Part shown: one piece after another, positions 1 to 8,214 of the stretch | Numbering within the stretch: position 1 is the first letter of the stretch | How the letters are laid out: each line of letters begins with the position of its first letter | NCBI RefSeq assembly: GCF_001641265.1 | Contig: NW_020167582.1 | Coordinates: 1 to 18,230, forward strand | Direction: 5' to 3' | From: Pseudogymnoascus destructans | Lineage: Eukaryota; Ascomycota; Leotiomycetes; Thelebolales; Thelebolaceae | DNA: 18,230 nt | Notes under the pieces: model-generated | The model's database searches: none | Seen by the model: the letters and a program-made list of their open reading frames with translations, nothing else | What the model was told of the DNA's origin: nothing | Position numbers and translations under genes: made by a program

Positions 1-185
1 CTAGGCAAGGAATCCCGTTCTTTCTTTATCGCTGCGTTCTTCGCCTTTTGACTTCTTTTCTGAATCATGCTCGGCAACTCTTCCCATGTGATGTGCTCGA
101 AGTCAATCGGCCCACGGTGAACATCGTCAACAGGCGCCTTCCTCTTCGCATTTGCAGCGGTATCTTTGGTGTCTGCATTGTCCAT
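1..185 (-). CDS. Partial unrecognised ORF running off the left edge
   Basis: A minus-strand frame opens with ATG at 185-183 and stays open to base 1, giving about 61 residues. The product starts MDNADTKDT and contains the segment DFEHITWEELPSM followed by a lysine-rich stretch. I do not recognise the family. A second frame begins with ATG at 351-349 (start MSTNPGSETS, rich in Ser/Thr/Pro) and ends at 127. Its first two thirds read like natural low-complexity protein that could run into the 185 frame if one base were gained or lost near 190-230. The two may therefore be one gene with a frame break, like the neighbouring broken reading frames. It could be the start of a gag-like protein of another retroelement or an ordinary host gene; the sequence visible here does not decide. 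Confidence 0.3.
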   Translation of the reverse strand, partial: MDNADTKDTAANAKRKAPVDDVHRGPIDFEHITWEELPSMIQKRSQKAKNAAIKKERDSLP

Positions 186-550
186 GTTGGTGGAATTTGA
201 CTCTGAGGTCTTTCGAAGCAGGTGAGGTTCGAGTTTGAATGGATTTTCTTGAAGAAGTACTTGGGGTTGATTGTCCGAACATGTTGACAAGTGGGGTTGT
301 ATTCGGGGATTGGTCAAGAATGGAGGTTTCGGATCCGGGATTGGTCGACATGGTGAATGGTGAATTTGAAGAGCGTGTGCTTTCTGGTTGGCCAGGTATA
401 CTCGAGTGTCCTGTGTAGGGTAGACTAGTTGACTTTGCTGAGGTTATCCAGGTCTGAGGTGTATGTTCGTCGTGAAGGTAAATCAGAGCTTTCGACAGAT
501 CGGGTTGCTTCGGGTCGCGGTTAAAGAAGGATAGGTCTCTGGTAGAATGG

Positions 551-558
551 TATAAAAG
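551..558 (+). promoter_or_regulatory. TATA box with downstream CT-rich tract
   Basis: TATAAAAG lies at 551-558 on the plus strand. A pyrimidine-rich run of TTC/CTT repeats follows at about 573-605, the usual look of a fungal core promoter and transcription start area. No convincing plus-strand reading frame follows, so this may be a leftover LTR promoter rather than a gene promoter. Confidence 0.35.
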
Positions 559-607
559 GTTTGACTATTGGTTGTTCTTCTGTTCTTCTTCTTCTTCCTT
601 TCTTATC

Positions 608-694
608 GACAGTTCAACAATTCCCTCGATTTGTATGACAGTTCAACAATTCCCTCGATTTGTATGACAGTTCAACAATTCCCTCGATTTGTAT
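608..694 (+). repeat. Three exact tandem copies of a 29-bp unit
   Basis: A 29-bp unit beginning GACAGTTCAACAATTCCC is repeated three times head to tail at 608-636, 637-665 and 666-694 without a mismatch. A run of eight or more G follows immediately. The perfect identity points to recent expansion or an assembly artefact. There are no spacers, so it is not a CRISPR array. Confidence 0.9.
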
Positions 695-727
695 CGGGGG
701 GGGTCTGATGAATACCAACCGCAAACA

Positions 728-921
728 TGTGGTCTGGAGGTATGTTCTGAGGTGGAGGTGGAAGTTGGTAGGTGGTTGCAATGGATATATTTGGTAGTAA
801 AAAGTAGGTAGTTAAACTTCGTGTTGGAGTGGTGTAATAATATTCATTTCACCCACATAACGTTTTATTGCATTCGCTGATTTCAGGACAGACGATGTGT
901 CCGTTCTCACTTCTGTCCACA
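728..921 (-). repeat. Candidate 3' LTR of the old host element
   Basis: On the minus strand a sequence beginning TGTGGACAG (at 921) and ending CCAGACCACA (at 728) has LTR-like TG...CA ends with a short terminal inverted repeat (TGTGG/CCACA). It follows the host integrase stop by about 127 bp and is preceded by a purine tract (see 925-933). A TATATA lies inside at about 786-791. Against the call, no matching copy is found on the right side of the element and no 5-bp duplication flanks it. Its left boundary is a guess. Confidence 0.3.
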
Positions 922-924
922 TCA

Positions 925-933
925 TTTTCTCTC
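925..933 (-). other. Candidate polypurine tract of the host element
   Basis: The minus strand reads GAGAGAAAA, then three bases, then TGTGG. A purine run next to a TG end downstream of integrase is the usual position of the plus-strand primer of an LTR retrotransposon. The nested element has the same spacing style (purine run, four bases, then the LTR). Confidence 0.4.
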
Positions 934-1048
934 GACGTCGTTATCGAGATTTAACTCCTTCCCGGGTTGAGCAGGAGGTTCGAAGCCCGCGTCGTCATCA
1001 TAGGGAAAGCTTATCAATTGATTAAAGAAAGCAGCATCTGGGTCTTGT

Positions 1049-1384
1049 CTATCCCATTTTGTTGCCTCTGAAGTCTCCTTTCATATTCTCAAACTGCTGC
1101 TCCTGCGATATTTGTTCATCCATTATCTCGGAGAGTCTGGCCAACTCTTCCCATCCTCGAGGGTCGACATCGTTCTCGGGGTCCCGGGCCTTGAATGGTT
1201 TCAGGTGATTCAGGTGATACTTCCCAATCGCCTCTTGCGTGACCAGACTTTCAATGATTGCTGACCGGTTGTTTTGGTAGATGTGTTTAATTCGGAACGG
1301 TCCCTTCCAGCGCGGGTCCAGTTTTGGCAAGTTTTGCTGCATGCGCTTTAGGAGAACCAGGTCCCAACTTGCGGCGACGGCCAC
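1049..1384 (-). pseudogene. Host element integrase C-terminal segment (GPF/Y-type)
   Basis: This 111-codon segment contains LDPRWKGPFRI followed later by YHLNHLKPF. That is the small beta-rich module found after the catalytic core of Ty3/gypsy integrases (GPY/F domain), and an acidic tail follows. It has no true start codon here (the first codon is GTG), because it is the 3' part of pol. Between it and the integrase core (1385-1636) pieces of sequence such as FSPNELLFG and QPETTLQIEEELALN lie in different frames, so several indels separate the two. No chromodomain is visible after it, unlike the nested element. Confidence 0.75.
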
Positions 1385-1636
1385 AGTCGGACGTTGTTGT
1401 CCGTACGTTGAAGCATTTTTCCGAATCGCCTAGTTGTTGCCAGATCTCGGGCGTAGTCAAGGGACTCCATCCTCATTGCAGCTACCTTTTCCCGAGTACA
1501 GTCCTGCGTCTCCCCTCTCAGAGTCGATCTTCATCTCTAGCGATTTAACGCAAGCTCCTCTTCGATCTGCAATGTTGTCTCCGGTTGTTTCGGATTAACC
1601 CGAAAAGTAACTCGTTTGGGGAGAATCCTAGCGATA

Positions 1637-2478
1637 TCATTGTTCGACAATTGCAGCGTGGACTACCAAGGGTAACAGGATGTTCCATTTTACTTTGAGA
1701 TGGGGGTTCTTTTGGACTGACGCTTTTATAGCGGTCGACACTATCTTTACCATTCTCTCATTGAGGCCAACTGACGAAGGGCTGTATAGAGGCGAATAAA
1801 TCCTCTTTACTCCTCTTCGTTTCAGGTCGTCTGCAAGGCTTCCTGTCACAAACTGCGATCCATTGTCTGAGTATGTTGCTCGAGGATTGCCGTAGATGCT
1901 AAGGATGTCCCTGTCCAACGATTCCTGACACGCTTTTGCTGTTGCTGCGATTAACGGGTCTGCCCATATTTTCCTTGTTAAGTACTCAACCTTGACAAGA
2001 TAAAGTGGTGGCCATCGTCGGAGGGTGGAAAGATTGGCCCGATTAAGTCAAACCCTATAAGGTCGAAGGGTTCATGCGTCAATATGGGTAGAATTGACTG
2101 AGAGGGCTTCATAGGGGTAAGGACTTGGCAGTTCCAGCACGATGCGCAGTGTTTCTTTATATCTTGCCGTCGGGTTGGCCAAAAGAATTGCCCGAAGGCG
2201 CTTTGGAGACAGATATCCGCTGCATAATGGCCGTGTTGTTCGTGTATGTGGTTTAATATCCACTTCACCGAGTTCTTTGGGACGCAGAGGCTTGTCTTGC
2301 CATTTCTCTCCTTGTATGCTAACTTGTCTTCGAAGAGACAGAATCTCTGTGCTTTTCGCACCAGACGCTCGTTGTTTGCCTGCTCGAGGGTGGAGGGATC
2401 TCCGTTCTCAAACTTCTCAGGGTGTCGTAAAACGTCAATCACTTCGGTGTACCAGTCGTCATCTATCAAGTTGTTCAA
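1637..2478 (-). pseudogene. Host element integrase core, frameshifted
   Basis: From 2478 to about 2000 one frame carries the zinc-binding N-terminal region (HIHEQHGHYA with a later CASCWNC) and the first catalytic Asp in GFDLIGP. A frame change near 2000 leads to a second frame, continuing to 1637, with the second Asp in TYSDNGSQF and the Glu in VGLNERM. Thirty-five residues separate that Asp and Glu, the DD35E spacing of retroviral-type integrases. All three catalytic residues are therefore still encoded, but in two frames. The upstream RT frame ends at 2475, overlapping this segment by a few bases; this junction is also a frame shift and not a real gene boundary. Confidence 0.8.
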
Positions 2479-5276
2479 TTTCCAACGTGCGCAAGAGCGT
2501 AAGATTGAGCGTGGTCGATGTCGACAGGAAAGGCTGTAAGTTCTTCATCGTCTGTCTTCTTATAATAGTCCTGCGCATGTGGGAGCCGTGACAGTCCGTC
2601 CGCTACTACTAACTCCTTGCCCGGGACATGCACGTAGTCACAGTAGAACTGTGAAAAGCGCATTTGCCACCTTGCGATTCTGTCTGGTACCGACTCCCCT
2701 TTGAGCATGGGGATAAGGGACTTGTGGTCGGTATACACAACAATAGGCCAGGATGACCCCCTGGTCAGCCATTCTGTTTCCTCTAATGCTGCCAATACTG
2801 CAAAAGCTTCTCTCTCAGTAACTGTCCATCGGCTTTGTGGTCCAGTAAGCCGCGTAGAGAGGAACATTACGACCTTTCGGTCTTCTGGGGTGGTTTGCTT
2901 TGCGTTAGTGCCAGGCGGGTGATTCGGGATTTGGAAAAGGCAAGCTCCGAGTCCCGTTTTGGACGCGTCTGCTGATAAATGGTACTGAACGTTTTGATCG
3001 CCAGCTGTGGTACATTCCGTTAGGATACTATCGATAGCGCTACGCATCGCCTTCTCGTGCTTTTGCTCCCACCCGAAGGTGCACTTTTTCCTCTGCTCGC
3101 CAGTGGACAATGTGGTGATCTCATACTTTAGGGCTGTTTTCATAATAGTCGTGAGATCGGCTCTCCCCGGGATAAACGTTTTCAAGTATGGGAGAGTGTA
3201 TAGGATGCGTAATAGCTCCTCTTCGCACGTTGGCGTTTTTATATCTCGGAACGCTGCCAGTTTATCCATGGACGGCCTCATCCCTTTAGCTGTTTGTGTG
3301 AATCCTAGTATGTGCAACTCGTTTGTGAAAAAGACTGCCTTTTTCGGATTTAGGGTAAACTTCGCCCATAGTAGTCGCGGGAAATAGTGCCACCACAAAA
3401 ATCGGAACAGGTCTTCAAACGTTCTTCCTCCCCCCATATCATCATCAACAAAATGACTGAAGACACACTGGCCTAGGGCGGCCTCGTGAAGTGCTGGTTC
3501 TGGGAACGGTTCAGGGATCGGCCCTGTAATAATGTCTTTTCCTTTAGAGTAGGTGGATGGTGCTCCTGTTAAACCTTGGCCCATCCGGAGGTAGGCCATT
3601 TGGCCGAAATGTGTAGAGAAACCTGTCTTATAAATATGGGCATGGTGTAATGGGATGGCCCAAAATCCATTGGCCCCGTCCGCTTGGAAGAAGGTCTTTA
3701 ACCATTTCTGGCCTAACGTTTGAAGGATTGGTTCAATGCGCTTCATAGTGTACGCATCTTTAATGGTGGCATCATTGATGGGAACAAACGAATGGACCAT
3801 CGTCATATTACCTGTTGCCTTCTTCGGGATAAACTTGGTCTTGGCAGACCACGGCGACGTAATGCGAGTGATGACATTTGCTTCAAGTAAATCCCGCAAG
3901 AACTTATCTTGATATGCGCATTCTTTCTCTGAATACAGTGCTGGGTTACACATGCGTGGTCTTGCTGTGCTCCGCGTCGGTATTCTGTGCTCAATGATGT
4001 CGGTGACAGGCATGTCCCGAACCCAGTTACAGAAAATTTCTGGAAAGGTATAATACAGTCGAGCAGCAAGTTTCTTCTGCTCATCTGTCTTTGCATCAGG
4101 GCCAATCATGTGATTATACTCGTTGAGCTGTATCCATTCGCAAATAGTTTCATCACTTGCGTCTGACAACCCGCGTCTATAACTTGCAGGATGACGTTCC
4201 ACTGGGAAAGGGGCATCCAGTGTGCCGAACGCCTCCTCCTCATCCTCTACAGTATGTAGTGCCTTGGGTCCTTTTATTTGAGGCGGGCGTTGCGTAGTGC
4301 TCTGGTCGACTCGGGGGACAGGTACGATGTCTACGGCTACCATTGCATGGCTTGAGAGGACATGAGAGGTAGATGGTGTAGTGTAATTCCCTGAGTCGAT
4401 TCCCTCAACTCTTTTGGTTGGACAGTAGGGCTTGTCCGGATTTCCTCGCATAAGACAGTCTAGGAGGTCATCATTTGCCTCTACCTCTTCGGGGCCCAGT
4501 TGACGTTTGGTAGAATCCCATTGGGGTCCGGTTCCCTGTAACAAGTTTTGATATTGCTGCATCTGTTGGACTGGCTGGACCCAGGTGCCGTCGACATCCT
4601 TCCAAACAGTGCGCTTTAAGATGGCAGTCATTCCTTGCAGCGGCAAACCATAGGTCGAGGGTTCGATCGAAATCGCGACAGGATGCGGCTCATTGCTCTG
4701 TCGAGCCTTCTGCCTCTCGGTAGACATTGTGTCCTCGCTGAAGGGTTTGGTGATTGGAGCACAGGAAGAGGACACAGTGTAAAAGTTAATGGTGTCAATT
4801 TCGTCCTTGTCTAATCTATTTCTGTTTTGGGTATTTATGATTTCCTCTGACTGCCCTTTCCCTGGATTCCCAACAATTTCTCCTCGCATCCCTTGCGCGA
4901 GCTTCTGAGCGGTGGATGTATCGTCTGTAGATCTCCGCCACGAGGTATGGTTTTCAATTTCTCCCCTCCGGGATATTATTCTTCTTCGGCCAAGTTTCTT
5001 TCTCCTTTCCTGAGCTTGGTGATTAAGTCTGAGATCGTTCGGCCACGATGCTGGGCTATTGTGTAGTTCTGTAGTACGCTGCACTGGCGGGCCTCGGGCC
5101 ACTTCTTGGTTTTGGGGATTGCGCTTATTTGACGTCTTGCTTTGACATAGGGCTAGTTTTGCTGCAATGTGCCATGTTCCTTCAAGGTCCGCTCCAAAGG
5201 CTTGTGCTGCAATGGCAGTTGAGCTTCCCAGGGGGGGGTACTGCGCCTCGATAAGCGCGAGTGTACTGTTTACCAT
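2475..5276 (-). pseudogene. Host element Pol: long linker, reverse transcriptase and RNase H (divergent)
   Basis: This 933-codon open segment starts at a true ATG but is an internal part of pol. Residues 1 to about 420 are a polar, low-complexity region with no recognised domain. RT follows from about residue 430, with SPWSAKTKFIPKK, then VHSFVPIN where most gypsy RTs have VDYRxLN. LRMGQGLTGAPS comes next, and the active site is FVDD (nt 3452-3441, residues 609-612) instead of the usual YxDD. RNase H shows SADASKTGLGACLF, TEREAF, YTDHKSL and VADGLSR, a complete D-E-D-D set. The fold and motif order are clearly Ty3/gypsy, but it is a divergent lineage. I have the impression from memory that similar RTs occur in ascomycete genomes. 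It has no internal stops, so decay is modest here. Confidence 0.85.
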
Positions 5277-5299
5277 GTCTTGAAGGGGACTCAGTGGAG

Positions 5300-5673
5300 T
5301 GGGCTGGGTATCTATGGCAGCTAATACGCCCTTGATTGGCCGCCTGTACCTTTTCCCGACTGATGTGCGTTGACTTGGTCCTGCTCCTCTGCGTTGGAGT
5401 CTTGGTCCGAGTCTGAGGATTCATTCGCGAGGTTGTCCCAGAGGTCATCAGCATGTTTTGCATTGTGTTGGAGTGAAGCTGGGATGAGGTCGTCATGCAT
5501 AATGAGCGGTGGAGCATCTCTTGGAGGCTGTGTGCGTGTAAGAGTGTGCGGCTTGCCTTCTTTAGAAAAGATGGTGAATTTGTCTGCTTGGTAATCTGCT
5601 TTGAAGCCGACTTGATACATCCAAGGCTGCCCAAGAATTATAGTATAGGACGTTTCGGACGGTATAACGTGGG
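5300..5673 (-). pseudogene. Host element protease, C-terminal half and linker (left of the insertion)
   Basis: Starting at the insertion point and reading leftwards, the frame gives a beta-strand-like region ending in TIILGQPWMYQ. This resembles the conserved ILGxxWL-type strand near the C-terminus of retropepsins. A hydrophilic, acidic stretch (SSDSDQDSNAEEQDQ) follows and the frame stops at 5321. The natural continuation into the 5276 frame can be read from about 5340 in another phase (IKGVLAAIDTQ), so one base has been gained or lost there. The N-terminal half of the protease is at 12683-13122, on the other side of the nested element. Confidence 0.7.
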
Positions 5674-5678
5674 CCGAT
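5674..5678 (+). repeat. Target-site duplication, left copy (CCGAT)
   Basis: CCGAT directly precedes the TG of the left LTR. The same five bases directly follow the CA of the right LTR at 12678-12682. A 5-bp duplication is normal for Ty3/gypsy integration and fixes the ends of the nested element exactly. Confidence 0.95.
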
Positions 5679-5790
5679 TGTTACGACGGAACAAGAAGGC
5701 TGGCCAACTACAGGACAGGAAGGAGGGAGGTCGCATGAGTCCGGCCCTGGTACCTGGAGGGGCAGCGGGGAATAGTAGTTCCGAAAGTAT

Positions 5791-5962
5791 CACGTGACGG
5801 ACTCGCAGGATGATGAGAAGAGTCCTAAGAGTCCAGGACTCCGAGGACTCGAGTGAGTTCCCAGGAGTCCACTAGGCACGTGACAGACTCGCAGGATGAT
5901 GAGAAGAGTCCTAAGAGTCCAGGACTCCGAGGACTCGAGTGAGTTCCCAAGAGTCCACTAGG
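5791..5962 (+). repeat. Two tandem 86-bp modules in U3 of the 5' LTR
   Basis: Copies at 5791-5876 and 5877-5962 differ at two bases. Each starts with the palindrome CACGTG and carries clustered GAGTCC and GGACTC hexamers in both orientations, including the inverted pair GAGTCC-A-GGACTC at 5829-5841. Repeated, oriented hexamers just upstream of TATA look like enhancer or activator sites. The same modules lie at 12315-12400 and 12401-12486 in the 3' LTR. Confidence 0.9.
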
Positions 5963-5973
5963 CACGACGCCAC

Positions 5974-5980
5974 TATATAA
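5974..5980 (+). promoter_or_regulatory. TATA box of the nested element promoter
   Basis: TATATAA lies 37 bp before GTGCTCAA (6011-6018). No ATG occurs between 6011 and the gag start at 6200, which agrees with a transcript beginning close to 6011. The same box is repeated in the 3' LTR at 12498-12504. Confidence 0.75.
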
Positions 5981-6155
5981 GTAGATAGTATTTCCTTAGA
6001 TAGGAGCTTCGTGCTCAACTCAATACAGTATTTGTTATATACTAGTAACGTGTTACTTGAAGCCTTTGTGTCTGATCCCCTGCCTCCTCTGATAAGTAAA
6101 CCTTTACGCAAGAGAACCTCTGTGTCTTCTATCGTTTAGAAGTCAGTGTTACACT

Positions 6156-6163
6156 TTGAGCAC
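6156..6163 (+). other. Primer-binding site, probably for self-priming
   Basis: TTGAGCAC begins 2 nt after the LTR end (CA at 6152-6153, then CT). It is the exact reverse complement of GTGCTCAA at 6011-6018, where the element RNA is predicted to begin. No TGG-starting tRNA-type site is seen next to the LTR. In Tf1 and sushi-type elements the 5' end of the RNA folds back onto the primer-binding site and is cleaved to prime reverse transcription, and this layout fits that model. The pairing seen is 8 bp, somewhat shorter than the 11 nt known for Tf1. Confidence 0.6.
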
Positions 6164-6199
6164 CACTTCTACGAGGTACCGGCTTACACACAAAGCAAC

Positions 6200-8137
6200 A
6201 TGTCTGTCGTCAGTTCGAAGGGGAAAACCCCCACCACGCCAACTTCGTCTCAGAGGTCTAAGCCTGAGAATGAAGAGATGCCCGATGCACCCACCGTCAA
6301 CGAACTCAAGGAAACTCTACGCGTCAAGTTGCCCGACACTTACTCCGGCAACCGAAAGGAACTTGAGGTGTTTTTGCTACAGGTCGAACTGTACCAGCAC
6401 TTCAATGACGAGAAGTTTCCCACCCAGGAGAGCTATGCCCTGTGGACTGCGTCCTACCTTAGGGGGGAAGCCCTGCGATGGATCGAACCATTCCTCAAGG
6501 ACTATTTCAAATATGAAAGTACCAATGGAAGCATGACAACTACGCAGACTATGTTTGGCAGCTGGAATGGATTCTGTAAGGAAATCCGACGCATGTTCGG
6601 AGACATCGATGAGATTAAGACCGCAGAAGACCATCTGTTTGCACTTAAGCAGACTGGCAGCGCCCTCACGTACTCCACAGAATTCCAGAGATACGGCAAT
6701 CAGACAGGATGGGACGCCAGCGCACTCATCAGCCACTACCGACGTGGGCTGAAGAGCCATATACGTATGGAACTTGCCCGTTTGGAACAACAACCAACGG
6801 ACATGGTAGCGCTAATCGAACATACGGTCCGAATCGACAATCGACTATACGAATTCCAGAAGGAACGTCGGACCTATGACAAGCCCAAGAAAAGTTACCC
6901 CTACCGGGGAAACGAGGGCAGACGACGGGATCAACACCCGCGAGACAACCGTTGGTCGGACCCAATGGAACTCGATGCCACGTTCAAACCTGGACGACCC
7001 CGTGACCCTAAGAAAGACAGACAATTCAAGGAACGACTCTGTTTTAACTGCGACAAGCCAGGCCACTTGGCCCGAGACTGCAGACAGCCAAAGAAAGGGA
7101 ACGGCGGACGCAAAGTCGGCAAACAACTCAATGCCACCTGGACAGGACAGTTGAACGCAACGTTTGTGAGCAAACAGGACTGGGGAATAAACGGCGAAAG
7201 CACCCCAGAAGACGAGAGCTCAGATGAAGGGTCGGAGGCGGAATCGTTCACCGTCTCGGAACAGGAGACCTTCGATGAACTCGCACCTACGGAACCAATG
7301 AGTCCACGGTGCAAGAACGTAGTAAGACGCATGGCAAAACACGCCCACGCAAAGATTAGGGCTGAACGAGACAAGCCCAATGGCCAGAGGAAAATCCCCA
7401 TGCTTAAAGACCTCTACGGGAACCTGTTACAGGGACTTCCGTTAAAATGCAAGGTGGACGACTGCAAGGATGACCTCTGGAGATACTACGACCAACTAAC
7501 GAATACCCGCAGGCTGCTTGGCACGTCCCAAGACGTAGCTAAGTTGGAAGCCCAAGAAGCGGAAGAACTGGAGAAGGATGTCGAGCATATGGCTAAACTG
7601 AAGTATATGAAAAGCGTCGAACTTTACTACCAGGACCGCAGGAGAGCCCTGAAGAAGTACGACGAGAAAGCCAGAGATATGCTCCGACGGGAAAATGCGA
7701 GACCCACTCCACGCATCGAAAGGAGAGCCATGGAGCAACTAGACACGTTCTCCACGCCTCCGAGGGAAGATAGTGCATGGGTGAGAGGACAGCGGGAACT
7801 ATCAATGACAGACGCAACAGAGACTGATCATCCCTGGCATGCGTATGTCTACTGGGAGTATTGCAGCGAAGATGACTGCAAGCTCCACTGGAAAAAGAAA
7901 CACCAGAATCAGTTGTTTCCCCGATCCTCGCCCAGGATACACTTCAGAGACGCAGAGCAAGTTCATGCCCTCAGGCGAAGCCAGTCTGAAGGGGACTTGC
8001 CTATCAAAAGCGAACAGGTATACGAGAAATACCCACATCTGCTAGACGAAGCAGAAGAGCGAGGGAAACGATCTCCCCAAGGACCACCATTGGAAGCGGA
8101 TGAATACTATCCTTCCTCGGACGAGTCAAAAAACTAG
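6200..8137 (+). CDS. gag: Gag polyprotein of the nested element (645 aa)
   Basis: Gag forms the cytoplasmic virus-like particle and packages the element RNA. The frame is open from 6146, but the codon there is GTG inside the LTR. The first ATG of the predicted transcript is at 6200, with AGCAAC before it, so I start there. Residues about 40-215 look like the retrotransposon capsid domain (LPDTYSGNRKELEVF, WTASYLRGEALRWIEPF, FALKQTGSALTYSTEFQRY). A CCHC zinc knuckle, CFNCDKPGHLARDC, is at residues 281-294. After it comes a long C-terminal region of about 350 residues, unusual in length. It has a charged helix (LEAQEAEELEKDVEHM) and a second possible metal site, C555-x4-C560-x2-H563-x4-H568. 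The stop TAG at 8135 directly follows a -1 slippery heptamer. Confidence 0.93.
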   Translation: MSVVSSKGKTPTTPTSSQRSKPENEEMPDAPTVNELKETLRVKLPDTYSGNRKELEVFLLQVELYQHFNDEKFPTQESYALWTASYLRGEALRWIEPFLKDYFKYESTNGSMTTTQTMFGSWNGFCKEIRRMFGDIDEIKTAEDHLFALKQTGSALTYSTEFQRYGNQTGWDASALISHYRRGLKSHIRMELARLEQQPTDMVALIEHTVRIDNRLYEFQKERRTYDKPKKSYPYRGNEGRRRDQHPRDNRWSDPMELDATFKPGRPRDPKKDRQFKERLCFNCDKPGHLARDCRQPKKGNGGRKVGKQLNATWTGQLNATFVSKQDWGINGESTPEDESSDEGSEAESFTVSEQETFDELAPTEPMSPRCKNVVRRMAKHAHAKIRAERDKPNGQRKIPMLKDLYGNLLQGLPLKCKVDDCKDDLWRYYDQLTNTRRLLGTSQDVAKLEAQEAEELEKDVEHMAKLKYMKSVELYYQDRRRALKKYDEKARDMLRRENARPTPRIERRAMEQLDTFSTPPREDSAWVRGQRELSMTDATETDHPWHAYVYWEYCSEDDCKLHWKKKHQNQLFPRSSPRIHFRDAEQVHALRRSQSEGDLPIKSEQVYEKYPHLLDEAEERGKRSPQGPPLEADEYYPSSDESKN

Positions 8138-8182
8138 GAGTCCTCGACGGTAGGCCACCGGCGAGCGACACGAAGAGGCCTA
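8128..8182 (+). promoter_or_regulatory. Programmed -1 ribosomal frameshift signal at the gag/pol junction
   Basis: In the gag frame the last codons read TCA AAA AAC TAG, so the heptamer A AAA AAC (8128-8134) is in the X XXY YYZ phase needed for -1 slippage and abuts the gag stop. The pol frame is the -1 frame and is open from 8104, just after TGA at 8101-8103. After a 5-8 nt spacer a strong hairpin can form. GTC (8140-8142), CTCG (8143-8146) and CGGT (8148-8151) pair with GAC (8167-8169), CGAG (8162-8165) and ACCG (8157-8160), leaving one A-G mismatch and one bulged C. The loop AGGCC (8152-8156) is complementary to GGCCT (8177-8181), allowing a pseudoknot. Together these give the standard signal for making Gag-Pol at a fraction of Gag. 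Confidence 0.85.
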
Positions 8183-8214
8183 GTACAGACCAGCTATGCG
8201 CCACGACGGGCAGC

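Larger units (their letters stand above)
5679..6153 (+). repeat. 5' LTR of the nested element (475 bp)
   Basis: It begins TGTTACGACGG and ends GTTACA. It matches 12203-12677 except at 6117 (C versus T at 12641) and 6147 (T versus C at 12671). U3 contains a tandem 86-bp duplication (5791-5962) and a TATA box (5974-5980). The predicted RNA start is near 6009-6011, which puts R/U5 from there to 6153. Confidence 0.97.

Noticed and set aside
608..694. CRISPR-like array
   Set aside because: The 29-bp copies are directly adjacent with no spacers, and the genome is eukaryotic.
728..921. A solo LTR
   Set aside because: The flanking five bases differ (AAACA versus TCATT), so there is no target duplication. 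The adjoining purine tract and integrase end favour a role as the 3' LTR of the old element.
1324..3387. Plus-strand frames across the old pol gene (for example 1324-1548, 2142-2591, 3007-3387)
   Set aside because: They are shadows of the minus-strand integrase and RT, with no recognisable domains.
5911..6111. 66-codon minus-strand frame in the LTR, repeated at 12435-12635
   Set aside because: It appears twice only because the LTR is duplicated. It shows no protein-like features and spans the promoter.
6146..6199. Longer gag start inside the LTR
   Set aside because: The first codon is GTG, lies in the LTR and crosses the primer-binding site. The first ATG of the predicted transcript is at 6200.
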